This document shows, piece by piece, positions 8,049 through 15,964 of a stretch of 64,000 nucleotides of DNA (positions are counted from its first letter, which is position 1; each line of letters opens with the position of its first letter). The notes under the pieces were generated by a model, which saw only the letters and a list, made by a program, of their open reading frames with translations, made no database searches and had not been told where the DNA came from. This DNA comes from an uncultured Phascolarctobacterium sp. (GTDB lineage Bacteria; Bacillota; Negativicutes; Acidaminococcales; Acidaminococcaceae): NCBI GenBank assembly GCA_958448515.1, contig CAUDEF010000005.1, positions 68,635-132,634 on the forward strand, in the 5' to 3' direction. Position numbers and translations under genes: made by a program.

Positions 8049-8260
8049 TGCAGTTCAGGTCTGTGGTTGCAAGTCGATGCCAGTTGCAGGCTAAACGATC
8101 CACGTAAGCAGTTCAAAGTAACTGTGAGCACGGTGCAGCTTAGGAGTAAGTCCTGCCGCAAAAGCGAGAGGAGTAGTAGTGGGGAGCAAGAGGCTTAGGA
8201 GCGAACCTTCCAGCAGGCGAGTGTGGGGGCGAAGACCAGGTCAGCTGGGCTGCAATTTTT
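8049..8260 (+). ncRNA. Structured non-coding RNA, family not identified
   Basis: About 205-212 bases, richer in G+C than the flanks, with no plausible reading frame. The 5' end TGCAGTTCAG (8049-8058) pairs with CTGGGCTGCA (8245-8254) through ten pairs including two G-U, and a T run follows at 8256-8260. Inside are local hairpins: CAGTT/AACTG (8109-8124), GCAGCTTA with TAAG and CTGC (8135-8156), and CGC-AAAA-GCG (8157-8166). CCTGC (8152-8156) can also pair with GCAGG (8213-8217), suggesting a multi-branched or pseudoknotted fold. GCTTAGGAG occurs twice (8138-8146, 8193-8201). I see no signature of RNase P, tmRNA, SRP RNA, T-box or a known riboswitch. A 6S-like RNA or the raiA-motif RNA of Firmicutes are the two classes I would test first. 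It sits upstream of an amino-acid binding lipoprotein gene that has its own promoter. Confidence 0.75.
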
Positions 8261-8292
8261 CATAAAATTTTGTAAAAAGATACATTTTTATA

Positions 8293-8321
8293 TTGCTGTT
8301 TCGTATAAATAGTTATATAAT
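8293..8321 (+). promoter_or_regulatory. Predicted promoter of the amino-acid ABC transporter operon
   Basis: TTGCTG (8293-8298), 17-base spacer, TATAAT (8316-8321), 52 bases before the lipoprotein start. This separates the transporter from the upstream RNA. Confidence 0.65.
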
Positions 8322-8373
8322 TAATTTAAATTTTATGCAGAAATATTGTTTAAAAAAAGAGAGGGGTATGTGC

Positions 8374-9144
8374 ATGAGAAAATTATTAATTATGATTATG
8401 GCTCTGGTAACAGCTGTAGGTATGCTTACTGCCGGCTGCGGCGGAGATAAGAAAGAAGCTGCAGAAAAAGTTTTGCGTGTAGGTACTGAACCTACTTTTG
8501 CTCCTTTTGAATTCCAGAAAGAAGGCAGCAGTGAATATGCAGGCTTTGATATGGATTTGATTCGTGCAATCGGCAAACAGATGGGTTATAAAGTAGAAAT
8601 TCAGAACATGGGTTTTGATGCTCTTATTCCTGCTTTAAATGCCGGTAACATTGATGTCGTGGCTGCTGGTATGAGTATTACAGAAGAACGTAAGAACGCG
8701 GTTACTTTCTCTGATCCGTACTATACTTCCGGTCTTATTGTTATGGTTAACAAAGACAATAACGAAATTAAAGGTATTGAAGACCTGAAAGGCAAACGTA
8801 TTGCCTGCCAGATTGGTACTACCGGTGAAGGCAAAGCAAGAAGCGTTGAAGGTGCTAAGGTAACTGCTTTTAATACTAACACTGAAGCTGCAATGGAACT
8901 CACTAATAATGGTGTTGATGCAGTAATTAATGACAGCCCGGTTGTTGGTTATTATCTGGCTCAGGGCGGCAACAAAACTGCTAAAACTGTCGGCGAAGTT
9001 ATGGAAGCAGAACAATATGGTCTTGCTGTGAAAAAAGGCAATGATAAATTAGCTGCTGATATTAATAAAGCTTTAGCTGAGCTGAAAAAGAATGGTGAGT
9101 ACGATAAGATTTACCAAACCTGGTTTGGTGAAGTTAAAAAATAA
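8374..9144 (+). CDS. Polar amino-acid ABC transporter substrate-binding lipoprotein (copy 1)
   Basis: 256-residue extracytoplasmic receptor of the GlnH/cystine-binding family (SBP family 3). It has a lipoprotein signal with lipobox LTAGC, then the family opening LRVGTEPTFAPFEFQ, GFDMDLIRAIG, AAGMSITEER, FSDPYYTSGLIVMV and a closing IYQTWFG. Arg in MSITEER and the Asp in VDAVINDSP are the usual ligand contacts for the amino and carboxyl groups of an amino acid. ATG 8374 is used because GAGAGGGG lies 7 bases upstream; ATG 8368 is too close. The next gene is a close paralogue. The ligand cannot be named from sequence; glutamine, cystine or another polar amino acid are all possible. Confidence 0.92.
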   Translation: MRKLLIMIMALVTAVGMLTAGCGGDKKEAAEKVLRVGTEPTFAPFEFQKEGSSEYAGFDMDLIRAIGKQMGYKVEIQNMGFDALIPALNAGNIDVVAAGMSITEERKNAVTFSDPYYTSGLIVMVNKDNNEIKGIEDLKGKRIACQIGTTGEGKARSVEGAKVTAFNTNTEAAMELTNNGVDAVINDSPVVGYYLAQGGNKTAKTVGEVMEAEQYGLAVKKGNDKLAADINKALAELKKNGEYDKIYQTWFGEVKK

Positions 9145-9161
9145 TCTGTCGGTTCTGCTTG

Positions 9162-9206
9162 CGGGGCACAATGTGGTGAAAATCGCCTGTGCTCCGTTAT
9201 TTATTT
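9162..9206 (+). terminator. Hairpin between the two binding-protein genes
   Basis: CGGGGCACA (9162-9170) pairs with TGTGCTCCG (9188-9196) across a 17-base loop, followed by an A/T-rich stretch. It is weaker than a full terminator and may attenuate or protect the mRNA so that copy 1 is made in excess over downstream genes. Confidence 0.5.
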
Positions 9207-9241
9207 ATATTTAAATTATTTTTAGAAATGAGGGATTGGTA

Positions 9242-10009
9242 ATGAGAAAAATTTTGTTATTAATGATGATGGTGTTAACTGCTTGTTCACTTATGCTTGC
9301 AGGCTGCGGCGGTGATAAAAAAGAGTCCGCAGAAAAAGTTTTGCGTGTAGGCACAGAGCCTTCTTTTGCTCCGTTTGAATTCCAAAAAGAAGGCAGCAAT
9401 GAATTTACCGGTTTTGATATTGATCTTATTCGTGCAATCGGCAAACAAATGGGTTATAAAGTTGAAGTGCAGAATATGGGCTTTGATGCTTTGATTCCTG
9501 CTTTAAACAGCGGCAACATTGATGTTGCAATTGCCGGTATGAGCATTACAGAAGAACGCAAAAAAGTTGTTGCTTTTTCTGATCCGTACTATACTTCCGG
9601 TCTGATTATCATGGTAGATAAAAACAATAATGATATTAAATCTATTGAAGACCTGGAAGGAAAACGCATTGCCTGCCAGATTGGCACTACCGGTGAGAAA
9701 AAATCCAGAAGCGTTGCCGGTGCTACTGTTACTGCATTTAATACCCAAAGCGAAGCTTCTATGGAACTGAAAAATGGCGGCGCTGATGCTGTTATTAATG
9801 ATGCTCCGGTTGTTGATTATTACTTACAGCAGGGCGGCGCTGAAGTAGCTAAAACTGTTGGCGAAAAAATGGAAGCTGAAGATTATGGCATTGCTGTAAA
9901 GAAAGAAAATGCAGAACTTGTTGCTGGTATCAATAAAGCAATGGCTGAATTGAAAGCTAACGGCGAATTTGACAAAATTTATAAAAAATGGTTTGGTGAC
10001 AATAACTGA
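9242..10009 (+). CDS. Polar amino-acid ABC transporter substrate-binding lipoprotein (copy 2)
   Basis: 255-residue paralogue of the preceding gene; they match almost residue for residue from the lipobox LAGCGGDKK through LRVGTEPSFAPFEFQ to the C terminus, with substitutions scattered along the length. A local tandem duplication is the simple explanation. All expected SBP family 3 motifs are kept (GMSITEER, FSDPYYTSGL, ADAVINDAP), so it should bind an amino acid, perhaps with changed affinity or range. ATG 9242 follows GAGGG by 7 bases. It is followed by the permease and ATPase genes, which both receptors probably share. Confidence 0.92.
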   Translation: MRKILLLMMMVLTACSLMLAGCGGDKKESAEKVLRVGTEPSFAPFEFQKEGSNEFTGFDIDLIRAIGKQMGYKVEVQNMGFDALIPALNSGNIDVAIAGMSITEERKKVVAFSDPYYTSGLIIMVDKNNNDIKSIEDLEGKRIACQIGTTGEKKSRSVAGATVTAFNTQSEASMELKNGGADAVINDAPVVDYYLQQGGAEVAKTVGEKMEAEDYGIAVKKENAELVAGINKAMAELKANGEFDKIYKKWFGDNN

Positions 10010-10066
10010 TTATTTGGAGCAAGGTGAAACAGTATAAACCCTAACATCATAGAAGGGATGGAAATA

Positions 10067-10723
10067 ATGGAATTTAATTTTGAATTGATGGCAGATTCAT
10101 TTCCTCTGTTATTAGCAGGTGCTGCTATTACCGTAGAAATTACTGCGTTAAGCGTTGGTTTCGGTCTTTTAATCGGCTGCCTTCTTGGCATTGCACGTCT
10201 GTGCAATGTAAAACCACTGCGTTATCTGGCGAATGTGTACGTTGACTTTATTCGCGGAACTCCGCTGCTGGTGCAGATATTCCTGGTTTATTTTGCTCTG
10301 CCGGGCATTACAGGAGAAAGAATAGATCCGTTTTTTGCAGCTATTGCAGCCTGCTCTATTAACAGTGGTGCGTATATTGCTGAAATTTTCCGTGCAGGTA
10401 TACAATCTATCGATAAAGGACAGATGGAAGCAGGACGCAGCCTTGGTATGAGCTGGGTACAGACAATGCGTTATATCATTATGCCGCAGGCATTTAAACG
10501 CATTATTCCTCCTCTGGGCAATGAATTTATCGCAATGCTGAAAGACTCCTCTCTGGTATCTGTAATAGGCTTTGAAGAACTTACAAGACGTGGTCAGTTA
10601 ATTATTGCCCGTACTTATGCATCTTTTGAAATATGGATGGCTGTAGCGATTATTTATCTGGTTATGACGTTTGCTGTGGCAAGATTAGTAGGTATGCTGG
10701 AGAAGAGGTATGATAAAAAATGA
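10067..10723 (+). CDS. Polar amino-acid ABC transporter permease
   Basis: 218-residue inner-membrane protein of the HisM/GlnP family with about five hydrophobic segments. The typical motifs are clear: YVDFIRGTPLLVQIFLVYF, AYIAEIFRAGIQSIDKGQ and the EAA loop EAGRSLGMSWVQTMRYIIMPQ that docks on the ATPase. ATG 10067 is placed 8 bases after AAGGGA; an in-frame ATG at 10058 overlaps that site. A single permease gene implies a homodimeric channel. It overlaps the ATPase gene by four bases. Confidence 0.95.
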   Translation: MEFNFELMADSFPLLLAGAAITVEITALSVGFGLLIGCLLGIARLCNVKPLRYLANVYVDFIRGTPLLVQIFLVYFALPGITGERIDPFFAAIAACSINSGAYIAEIFRAGIQSIDKGQMEAGRSLGMSWVQTMRYIIMPQAFKRIIPPLGNEFIAMLKDSSLVSVIGFEELTRRGQLIIARTYASFEIWMAVAIIYLVMTFAVARLVGMLEKRYDKK

Positions 10724-11451
10724 CAAAAGAAATGATTAAAATAACTGATCTGAAAAAAAGCTTTGGCGATTTACAGGTATTAAAGGGCGTAAATATGTCT
10801 ATTGCTGAAAAAGAAGTTGTCGTTATTATCGGGCCTTCCGGCAGCGGTAAAAGTACTTTGCTGCGCTGCATGAACTATTTGGAAGAACCTACAAGCGGCA
10901 GTGTTGTTGTAGATGATATTCCTCTTAACAGTGAGGCTAATATCAATGAAATACGCAAAGAAGTAGGAATGGTGTTCCAGAGATTTAACCTTTTTCCGCA
11001 TATGAGCGTTCTGGAAAATCTTATGCTTGCGCCTATGAAAGTACGCGGAATAAAAAAAGATGAAGCTGAGGCTACTGCAAAAGCTTACCTGAAGAAAGTT
11101 GGTCTGGCAGAAAAAGCCAATGCCTATCCTGAACAGCTGTCCGGCGGACAGCAGCAGCGTGTGGCTATTGCACGTGCTTTGTGCATGAAGCCAAAAGTTT
11201 TGCTTTTTGATGAACCTACTTCTGCTCTTGATCCTGAAATGATTAATGAAGTACTGGACGTAATGAAAAGTTTGGCCAACGAAGGCATGACCATGGTTGT
11301 TGTAACTCATGAAATGGGTTTTGCCAGAGAAGTTGGCGACAGAGTAGTTTTTGTTGACGGCGGCGTTATTCTGGAAGAAGGAACTCCGGAAGAGATTTTC
11401 AACAATACTAAGGAAGAAAGGACCAAAAACTTCCTGTCTAAAATTCTCTAA
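10720..11451 (+). CDS. Polar amino-acid ABC transporter ATPase
   Basis: 243-residue ATPase of the GlnQ/HisP family: Walker A GPSGSGKST, Q-loop MVFQRFNLFPHMSVLEN, signature LSGGQQQRVAIARAL, Walker B VLLFDEPTSALDPEM, switch VVTHEMGFAREV. It drives import by the permease whose stop codon it overlaps (ATGA). No C-terminal sensor domain is present, so it is not of the methionine-type (MetN) group. Last gene of the operon; no clear terminator follows, and hpf begins 151 bases later. Confidence 0.95.
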   Translation: MTKEMIKITDLKKSFGDLQVLKGVNMSIAEKEVVVIIGPSGSGKSTLLRCMNYLEEPTSGSVVVDDIPLNSEANINEIRKEVGMVFQRFNLFPHMSVLENLMLAPMKVRGIKKDEAEATAKAYLKKVGLAEKANAYPEQLSGGQQQRVAIARALCMKPKVLLFDEPTSALDPEMINEVLDVMKSLANEGMTMVVVTHEMGFAREVGDRVVFVDGGVILEEGTPEEIFNNTKEERTKNFLSKIL

Positions 11452-11602
11452 AATTGTAAGAATGTAACACTTTTTGCTTTAAATAATAAAAAAATAGAAG
11501 AATTGAAAAGTTTTGCAGGAGAAACGTTCATAAATATCGAAACCTAGTAACAACAAAGGTAGTGATACCAAAATACCTTGAACGATCAAGGAGGAATGAA
11601 TT

Positions 11603-12139
11603 ATGAACGTAATTGTAAAAGGTAGAAACATCGATGTAACTCCGGCTCTCAAAGATTATGTTGAGAAAAAAATCACTAAGGTTACCAAACAATTTAAAAC
11701 TGTTGGCGATATTTCTGCAGTATTGAAAGTTGAAAAAGGTAATCACATTGTTGAAATCACTGTTCCGGCTAGTGGTATTCTGTTGAGAGCACAGGAAACT
11801 ACAAAGGATATGTATTCTTCCATAGATTTGGTTGTTGAGAAAATTGAACGCCAGATTCATAAATATAAAACTCGTCTCATGAAGAGAAAATACAGCAACT
11901 TTGCTGATGTTGCTCCGGCTGAAGCTCCTGCAGCACCTGCTGAGGATGACGGCGAATTTGAAATTATCAAAAACAAGAAGTTTGCTCTGCATCCGATGAC
12001 TGTTGAGGAAGCAATTTTGCAGATGAACCTCTTGAATCATGATTTCTTCGTTTTCTATGATCCTGATTTAGGCAGTACAAATGTTGTATATCGCCGCAAA
12101 GATGGAAAATATGGTTTATTGTCTCCAGAATTTAAATAA
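11603..12139 (+). CDS. hpf: Ribosome hibernation-promoting factor, long form
   Basis: 178-residue cytoplasmic protein. The N-terminal domain (residues 1-100, MNVIVKGRNIDVTPALKDYV) is the YfiA/RaiA-type fold that occupies the 30S decoding centre; a linker rich in Ala/Pro/Glu leads to the C-terminal dimerisation domain (about 122-178, ending with YRRKDGKYGLLSPEF). Long HPF makes 100S ribosome dimers during slow growth. The gene has a good ribosome site (AAGGAGG) and its own terminator. It lies directly ahead of secA-prfB, a gene order seen in many Firmicutes. Confidence 0.95.
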   Translation: MNVIVKGRNIDVTPALKDYVEKKITKVTKQFKTVGDISAVLKVEKGNHIVEITVPASGILLRAQETTKDMYSSIDLVVEKIERQIHKYKTRLMKRKYSNFADVAPAEAPAAPAEDDGEFEIIKNKKFALHPMTVEEAILQMNLLNHDFFVFYDPDLGSTNVVYRRKDGKYGLLSPEFK

Positions 12140-12159
12140 TTAAGTTTTACCTAAACTTC

Positions 12160-12200
12160 ACAAAAAAGCACAGGACTTTGGTTCTGTGCTTTTTGATTTT
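12160..12200 (+). terminator. Terminator of hpf
   Basis: AAAAAAGCACAGGA pairs with TTCTGTGCTTTTT across a short loop and is followed by T-rich sequence. Confidence 0.85.
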
Positions 12201-12220
12201 CAATATTATTTCTGTTATAA
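12192..12220 (+). promoter_or_regulatory. Predicted promoter of secA-prfB
   Basis: TTGATT (12192-12197), 17-base spacer, TATAAT (12215-12220). A short leader of about 45 bases follows, with a small hairpin GGTGT/ACACC before the secA ribosome site. Confidence 0.7.
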
Positions 12221-12273
12221 TTGTATATTAGGTGTAGTGTTTTTTTACACCATATTTTTAAGGAGTGATGGTT

Positions 12274-14778
12274 TTGCTCGAGAATATTTTGAAGAAAATT
12301 TTTGGAGATCCCAACGAAAAAGAATTAAAACAAATTCGTGTTATTGTAGATAAGATCAATAGCTTGGAGAAGACTGTAGAAAATTTGAGTTCAGCTAATT
12401 TGGCTGCCAAGACCAGTGATTTTAAAGTTCGTCTGCAAAAAGGTGAAACTTTGGATGATATCCTTCCGGAAGCTTATGCAGTAGTACGTGAAGCATCCAA
12501 ACGCGTTCTTGGCATGCGTCATTTTGATGTACAAATGATTGGCGGTATTGTACTCCATCGCGGTAAAATTGCTGAGATGCGTACCGGTGAAGGTAAAACA
12601 TTGGTAGCTACATTGCCTGCTTATCTGAATGCGTTAACCGGCAAAGGTGTGCATGTTGTAACTGTCAACGATTATCTTGCAAAGCGCGACAGTGAAGAAA
12701 TGGGTCGTTTGTACAAATTTTTAGGACTGTCCGTAGGTTTGATTACTCACGACATGGATTTTCCTGCCCGTCGAGCTGCATATGCTGCTGATATTACCTA
12801 TGGTACAAATAATGAATTTGGTTTTGACTATCTGCGTGATAACATGGTAGTAAGTGAAGACCAGATGGTTCAGCGTGAACTTAATTACTGCATTGTCGAC
12901 GAAGTTGACAGTATCTTGATTGACGAAGCGCGTACTCCGCTTATTATTTCCGGACCTGGCGAAAAATCTACCGATTTGTATCGTGTTTTGGCTCAGGTTG
13001 TTGCCAATATGGCTGAAGGTGAAGACTACACCATTGATGAGAAACAAAAACAGGTTGCACCTACAGAATCCGGTATTGCTAAGGCTGAAAAAATGCTGGG
13101 TATAAGCAATATGTATGATAATGAGCATGGCGTGGATTATTCTCATCAGCTGATGTGTGCCTTAAAAGCTAAAGCATTGATGCATCGTGACCGCGACTAC
13201 GTTATTAAAGATGGTCAGGTAATTATAGTTGATGAATTTACCGGTCGCTTAATGTTTGGCCGTCGTTTCTCTGAAGGTTTGCATCAGGCTATTGAAGCAA
13301 AAGAAGGCGTGAAAGTAGAACGTGAAAGCCAGACTCTGGCAACTATTACTTTCCAGAATTATTTCCGTATGTACAAAAAACTGTCCGGTATGACAGGTAC
13401 TGCTAAAACAGAAGAGCAGGAATTCCAGAAGATTTACAATTTAAGTGTAGTTGTTATTCCTACAAATAAACCGATGATTCGTGTTGATGCGCCTGATGTT
13501 ATTTACAAGACCAAACTGGCTAAATATAAGGCTGCAGTTAACGAAATTGAAGAATGCCATAAATCAGGACGTCCTGTTCTTGTTGGTACTACTTCTATCG
13601 CTCAGTCCGAAGAGCTTTCTGCCATGCTGAAACGCCGCGGCATTCCTCATAATGTTCTGAATGCCAAGTACCATGAAAAAGAAGCAGAAATTATTTCCGG
13701 TGCCGGACAATATGGTGCTGTAACCATTGCAACCAATATGGCAGGCCGTGGTACAGATATCTGCCTTGGTGAAGGTGTTCCTGAACTGGGTGGTTTGCAT
13801 ATTATTGGCACCGAGCGTCATGAAAGCCGCCGTATTGATAATCAGCTGCGCGGACGCTGCGCACGTCAGGGAGATCCGGGTTCCTCCAAATTCTTCCTGT
13901 CTCTGGAAGACGATCTGATGCGCCTTTTCGGCAGTGACAATATTGCCGGAATTATGGACAAACTGGGTATGGATGATGATGAGCCCATTGAACATTCCCT
14001 GGTTACCAAATCTATTGAAAATGCGCAGAAGAAAGTAGAAGCACGTAACTTTAATATTCGTAAATATGTACTTGAATATGATAATGTTATGAACCAGCAG
14101 CGCGAAGTTATTTATGCGCAGCGCAGAAAAATTCTGCAGCAGGAAAATTTGCGTGAAAACATTATGGAAATGGTTGATAAGGTTGTTGAGCGTACTATGT
14201 CCATGTATGCTCCGCCTGAAGTATATTCTGAAGACTGGGATCTGGAAGCACTTATCGCTTATGCAGAAGAATTTTATGCCCCCAGAGGCTTGCTGACTGT
14301 TGCTTATCTGCAGAATCTGAGTCGTGAAGAACTGGGTGAATTTTTGCATAAAGTAGCTACTGAGCATTACAAAGAGCGTGAAGATGCTATTGGCTCTGAC
14401 CTGATGCGTGAGCTGGAAAATCTGGTAATGCTGAAAGTTGTTGATAATCACTGGATGGAACATCTTGATGCTATGGATATGTTGCGTGAAGGCGTAGGCC
14501 TGCGTGCATACGGACAGAAAGATCCGCTGGTAGAATATAAATTTGAAGCATATGACATGTTTGAAGCAATGATTGATGCTATTCAGGACGATGTTGTGCG
14601 TTATATCTACAGAGTAAATGTTATTACTCAGCCGAAAGTTGAAGATCATCTGGAAAATGCTTCAACCAACGATCCTTCCGGTGAAAATACTCCTGCTGAG
14701 GAAGCTGGCGGAGTTGGCAGAAATGAAGCATGTCCCTGCGGAAGCGGAAAAAAATATAAAAACTGCTGCGGTAAGTAA
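12274..14778 (+). CDS. secA: Preprotein translocase ATPase SecA
   Basis: 834-residue motor that pushes preproteins through SecYEG. Visible: MRTGEGKTLVA (Walker A, about residue 100), VNDYLAKRD, IVDEVDSILIDEARTPLIIS (DEAD-like Walker B), GMTGTA, TNMAGRGTDI and GRCARQGDPGSS of the second nucleotide-binding domain, the scaffold and wing domains, and a C-terminal zinc motif ACPCGSGKKYKNCCG. I use TTG 12274 (protein begins MLENILKKIFGDPNEKE as in other SecA) 8 bases after AAGGAG; GTG 12265 and ATG 12268 overlap that site. Followed by prfB in the same direction. Confidence 0.97.
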   Translation: MLENILKKIFGDPNEKELKQIRVIVDKINSLEKTVENLSSANLAAKTSDFKVRLQKGETLDDILPEAYAVVREASKRVLGMRHFDVQMIGGIVLHRGKIAEMRTGEGKTLVATLPAYLNALTGKGVHVVTVNDYLAKRDSEEMGRLYKFLGLSVGLITHDMDFPARRAAYAADITYGTNNEFGFDYLRDNMVVSEDQMVQRELNYCIVDEVDSILIDEARTPLIISGPGEKSTDLYRVLAQVVANMAEGEDYTIDEKQKQVAPTESGIAKAEKMLGISNMYDNEHGVDYSHQLMCALKAKALMHRDRDYVIKDGQVIIVDEFTGRLMFGRRFSEGLHQAIEAKEGVKVERESQTLATITFQNYFRMYKKLSGMTGTAKTEEQEFQKIYNLSVVVIPTNKPMIRVDAPDVIYKTKLAKYKAAVNEIEECHKSGRPVLVGTTSIAQSEELSAMLKRRGIPHNVLNAKYHEKEAEIISGAGQYGAVTIATNMAGRGTDICLGEGVPELGGLHIIGTERHESRRIDNQLRGRCARQGDPGSSKFFLSLEDDLMRLFGSDNIAGIMDKLGMDDDEPIEHSLVTKSIENAQKKVEARNFNIRKYVLEYDNVMNQQREVIYAQRRKILQQENLRENIMEMVDKVVERTMSMYAPPEVYSEDWDLEALIAYAEEFYAPRGLLTVAYLQNLSREELGEFLHKVATEHYKEREDAIGSDLMRELENLVMLKVVDNHWMEHLDAMDMLREGVGLRAYGQKDPLVEYKFEAYDMFEAMIDAIQDDVVRYIYRVNVITQPKVEDHLENASTNDPSGENTPAEEAGGVGRNEACPCGSGKKYKNCCGK

Positions 14779-14823
14779 GCTTACCATAAATAACTAATTT
14801 TATGTCGAAAGGTTGTGAAAAAG

Positions 14824-15931
14824 TTGCTGATTGAAGAATTTAGACCAGAAATAAACAATTTGCAGGCAAAATTAGAGGAAATGAGGGGATCTCTTTGACA
14901 TTGCTGTCAAAGAAGATCGTATTGCCGAATTAGAACATAAAATGGGCGATCCTACTTTTTGGGATGACCCGGAAAAAGCTCAGAAAATAGCTCAGGATGT
15001 TAACAGTTTAAAAGAAGAAGTTGATGGCTTTCATAAACTGGTTGGCGGTGTGGAAGATCTGGAAGCATTGCTGGAAATGGCTATGGAAGAAAGTGACGAA
15101 AGTCTTATTCCTGAGATGGAAGATCTTCTTGCAAAAAGCAAGGAAGAACTGGAACATCTGGAACTGGGCATGCTGCTGAGCGGAGAGTATGACAGCAGCA
15201 ATGCAATTTTGACTTTGCATGCAGGTGCCGGAGGAACAGAAGCTCAGGACTGGACTTCCATGCTGCTGCGCATGTTTGTACGTTTTGCTGAACAAAATGG
15301 TTTTGCGGTAGAAACTTTGGACTTTTTGCCCGGTGATGAAGCAGGTGTGAAAAGTGCAACTATCCAGATTAACGGTCATAATGCCTATGGCTTTATGAAA
15401 TCTGAAAAAGGTGTACACAGATTAGTTCGTATTTCTCCTTTTGATTCTAACGCACGCAGACATACTTCCTTTGCGGCTGTTGATGTTATGCCGGAAATTG
15501 ATGACAATGTGGAAGTTAATATTAATATGGATGAGGTACGTGTTGATACCTATCGCGCAAGCGGTGCCGGCGGACAGCACGTTAACAAAACATCTTCTGC
15601 AGTACGTATGACTCATGAGCCTACAGGTATTGTTGTACAGTGCCAGACTCAGAGATCTCAGATTCAGAACCGTGAACGCTGCCTGCAGCTTTTGCGTGCT
15701 AAGTTATATGAATATGAGAAACAAAAACAGGATGCCAAAATCAGTGACCTGGCAGGTGATTACCAGGCTATTGAATGGGGCAGCCAGATTCGTTCCTATG
15801 TATTCCAGCCGTATACTTTGGTTAAAGATCACAGAACTGGTACAGAAAGCGGTAATATTCAGGCCGTAATGGATGGAGATCTGATGCCGTTTGTAGAAAG
15901 CTACCTGCGCAGTTTACAAAAGAAAGTATAA
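14824..15931 (+). CDS. prfB: Peptide chain release factor 2, made by programmed +1 frameshift
   Basis: RF2 releases the peptide at UGA and UAA stops. The frame starting at TTG 14824 runs 24 codons to an in-frame TGA at 14896-14898; slipping one base at CTT-T continues as DIAVKEDR to the stop at 15931, giving 368 residues. Key motifs: the UGA-reading SPF in VRISPFDSNARRHTS and the catalytic GGQ in RASGAGGQHVNK. A GTG at 14815 is an alternative start; the 24-residue leader matches the length seen in Bacillus RF2. Annotation that ignores the shift will start at ATG 14942 and lose 39 residues. Cognate autoregulation by RF2 levels is established for this arrangement. Confidence 0.95.
14884..14899 (+). 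promoter_or_regulatory. prfB +1 frameshift signal
   Basis: AGGGGATCTCTTTGAC: a Shine-Dalgarno-like AGGGGA three bases before CTT, then the slippery CTT-TGA-C. This is the classical signal with the last G of AGGGGG changed to A and TCT for TAT. Confidence 0.93.
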
Positions 15932-15964
15932 ATTTATAGTTTAAAGACAAGAAGGGTGAATTAA

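Noticed and set aside
8049..8260. The structured RNA as RNase P, tmRNA, SRP RNA, T-box or lysine riboswitch
   Set aside because: Too short for RNase P or tmRNA, no GGAAG/SRP helix 8 core despite an ACCAGGTCAG-like phrase, no T-box AGGGTGGNACCGCG, and no lysine-riboswitch core; the downstream gene also has its own promoter.
13564..14649. Long reverse-strand open frame opposite secA (361 codons)
   Set aside because: Lies wholly within secA, lacks a ribosome site and has a composition expected from the antisense of a conserved gene.
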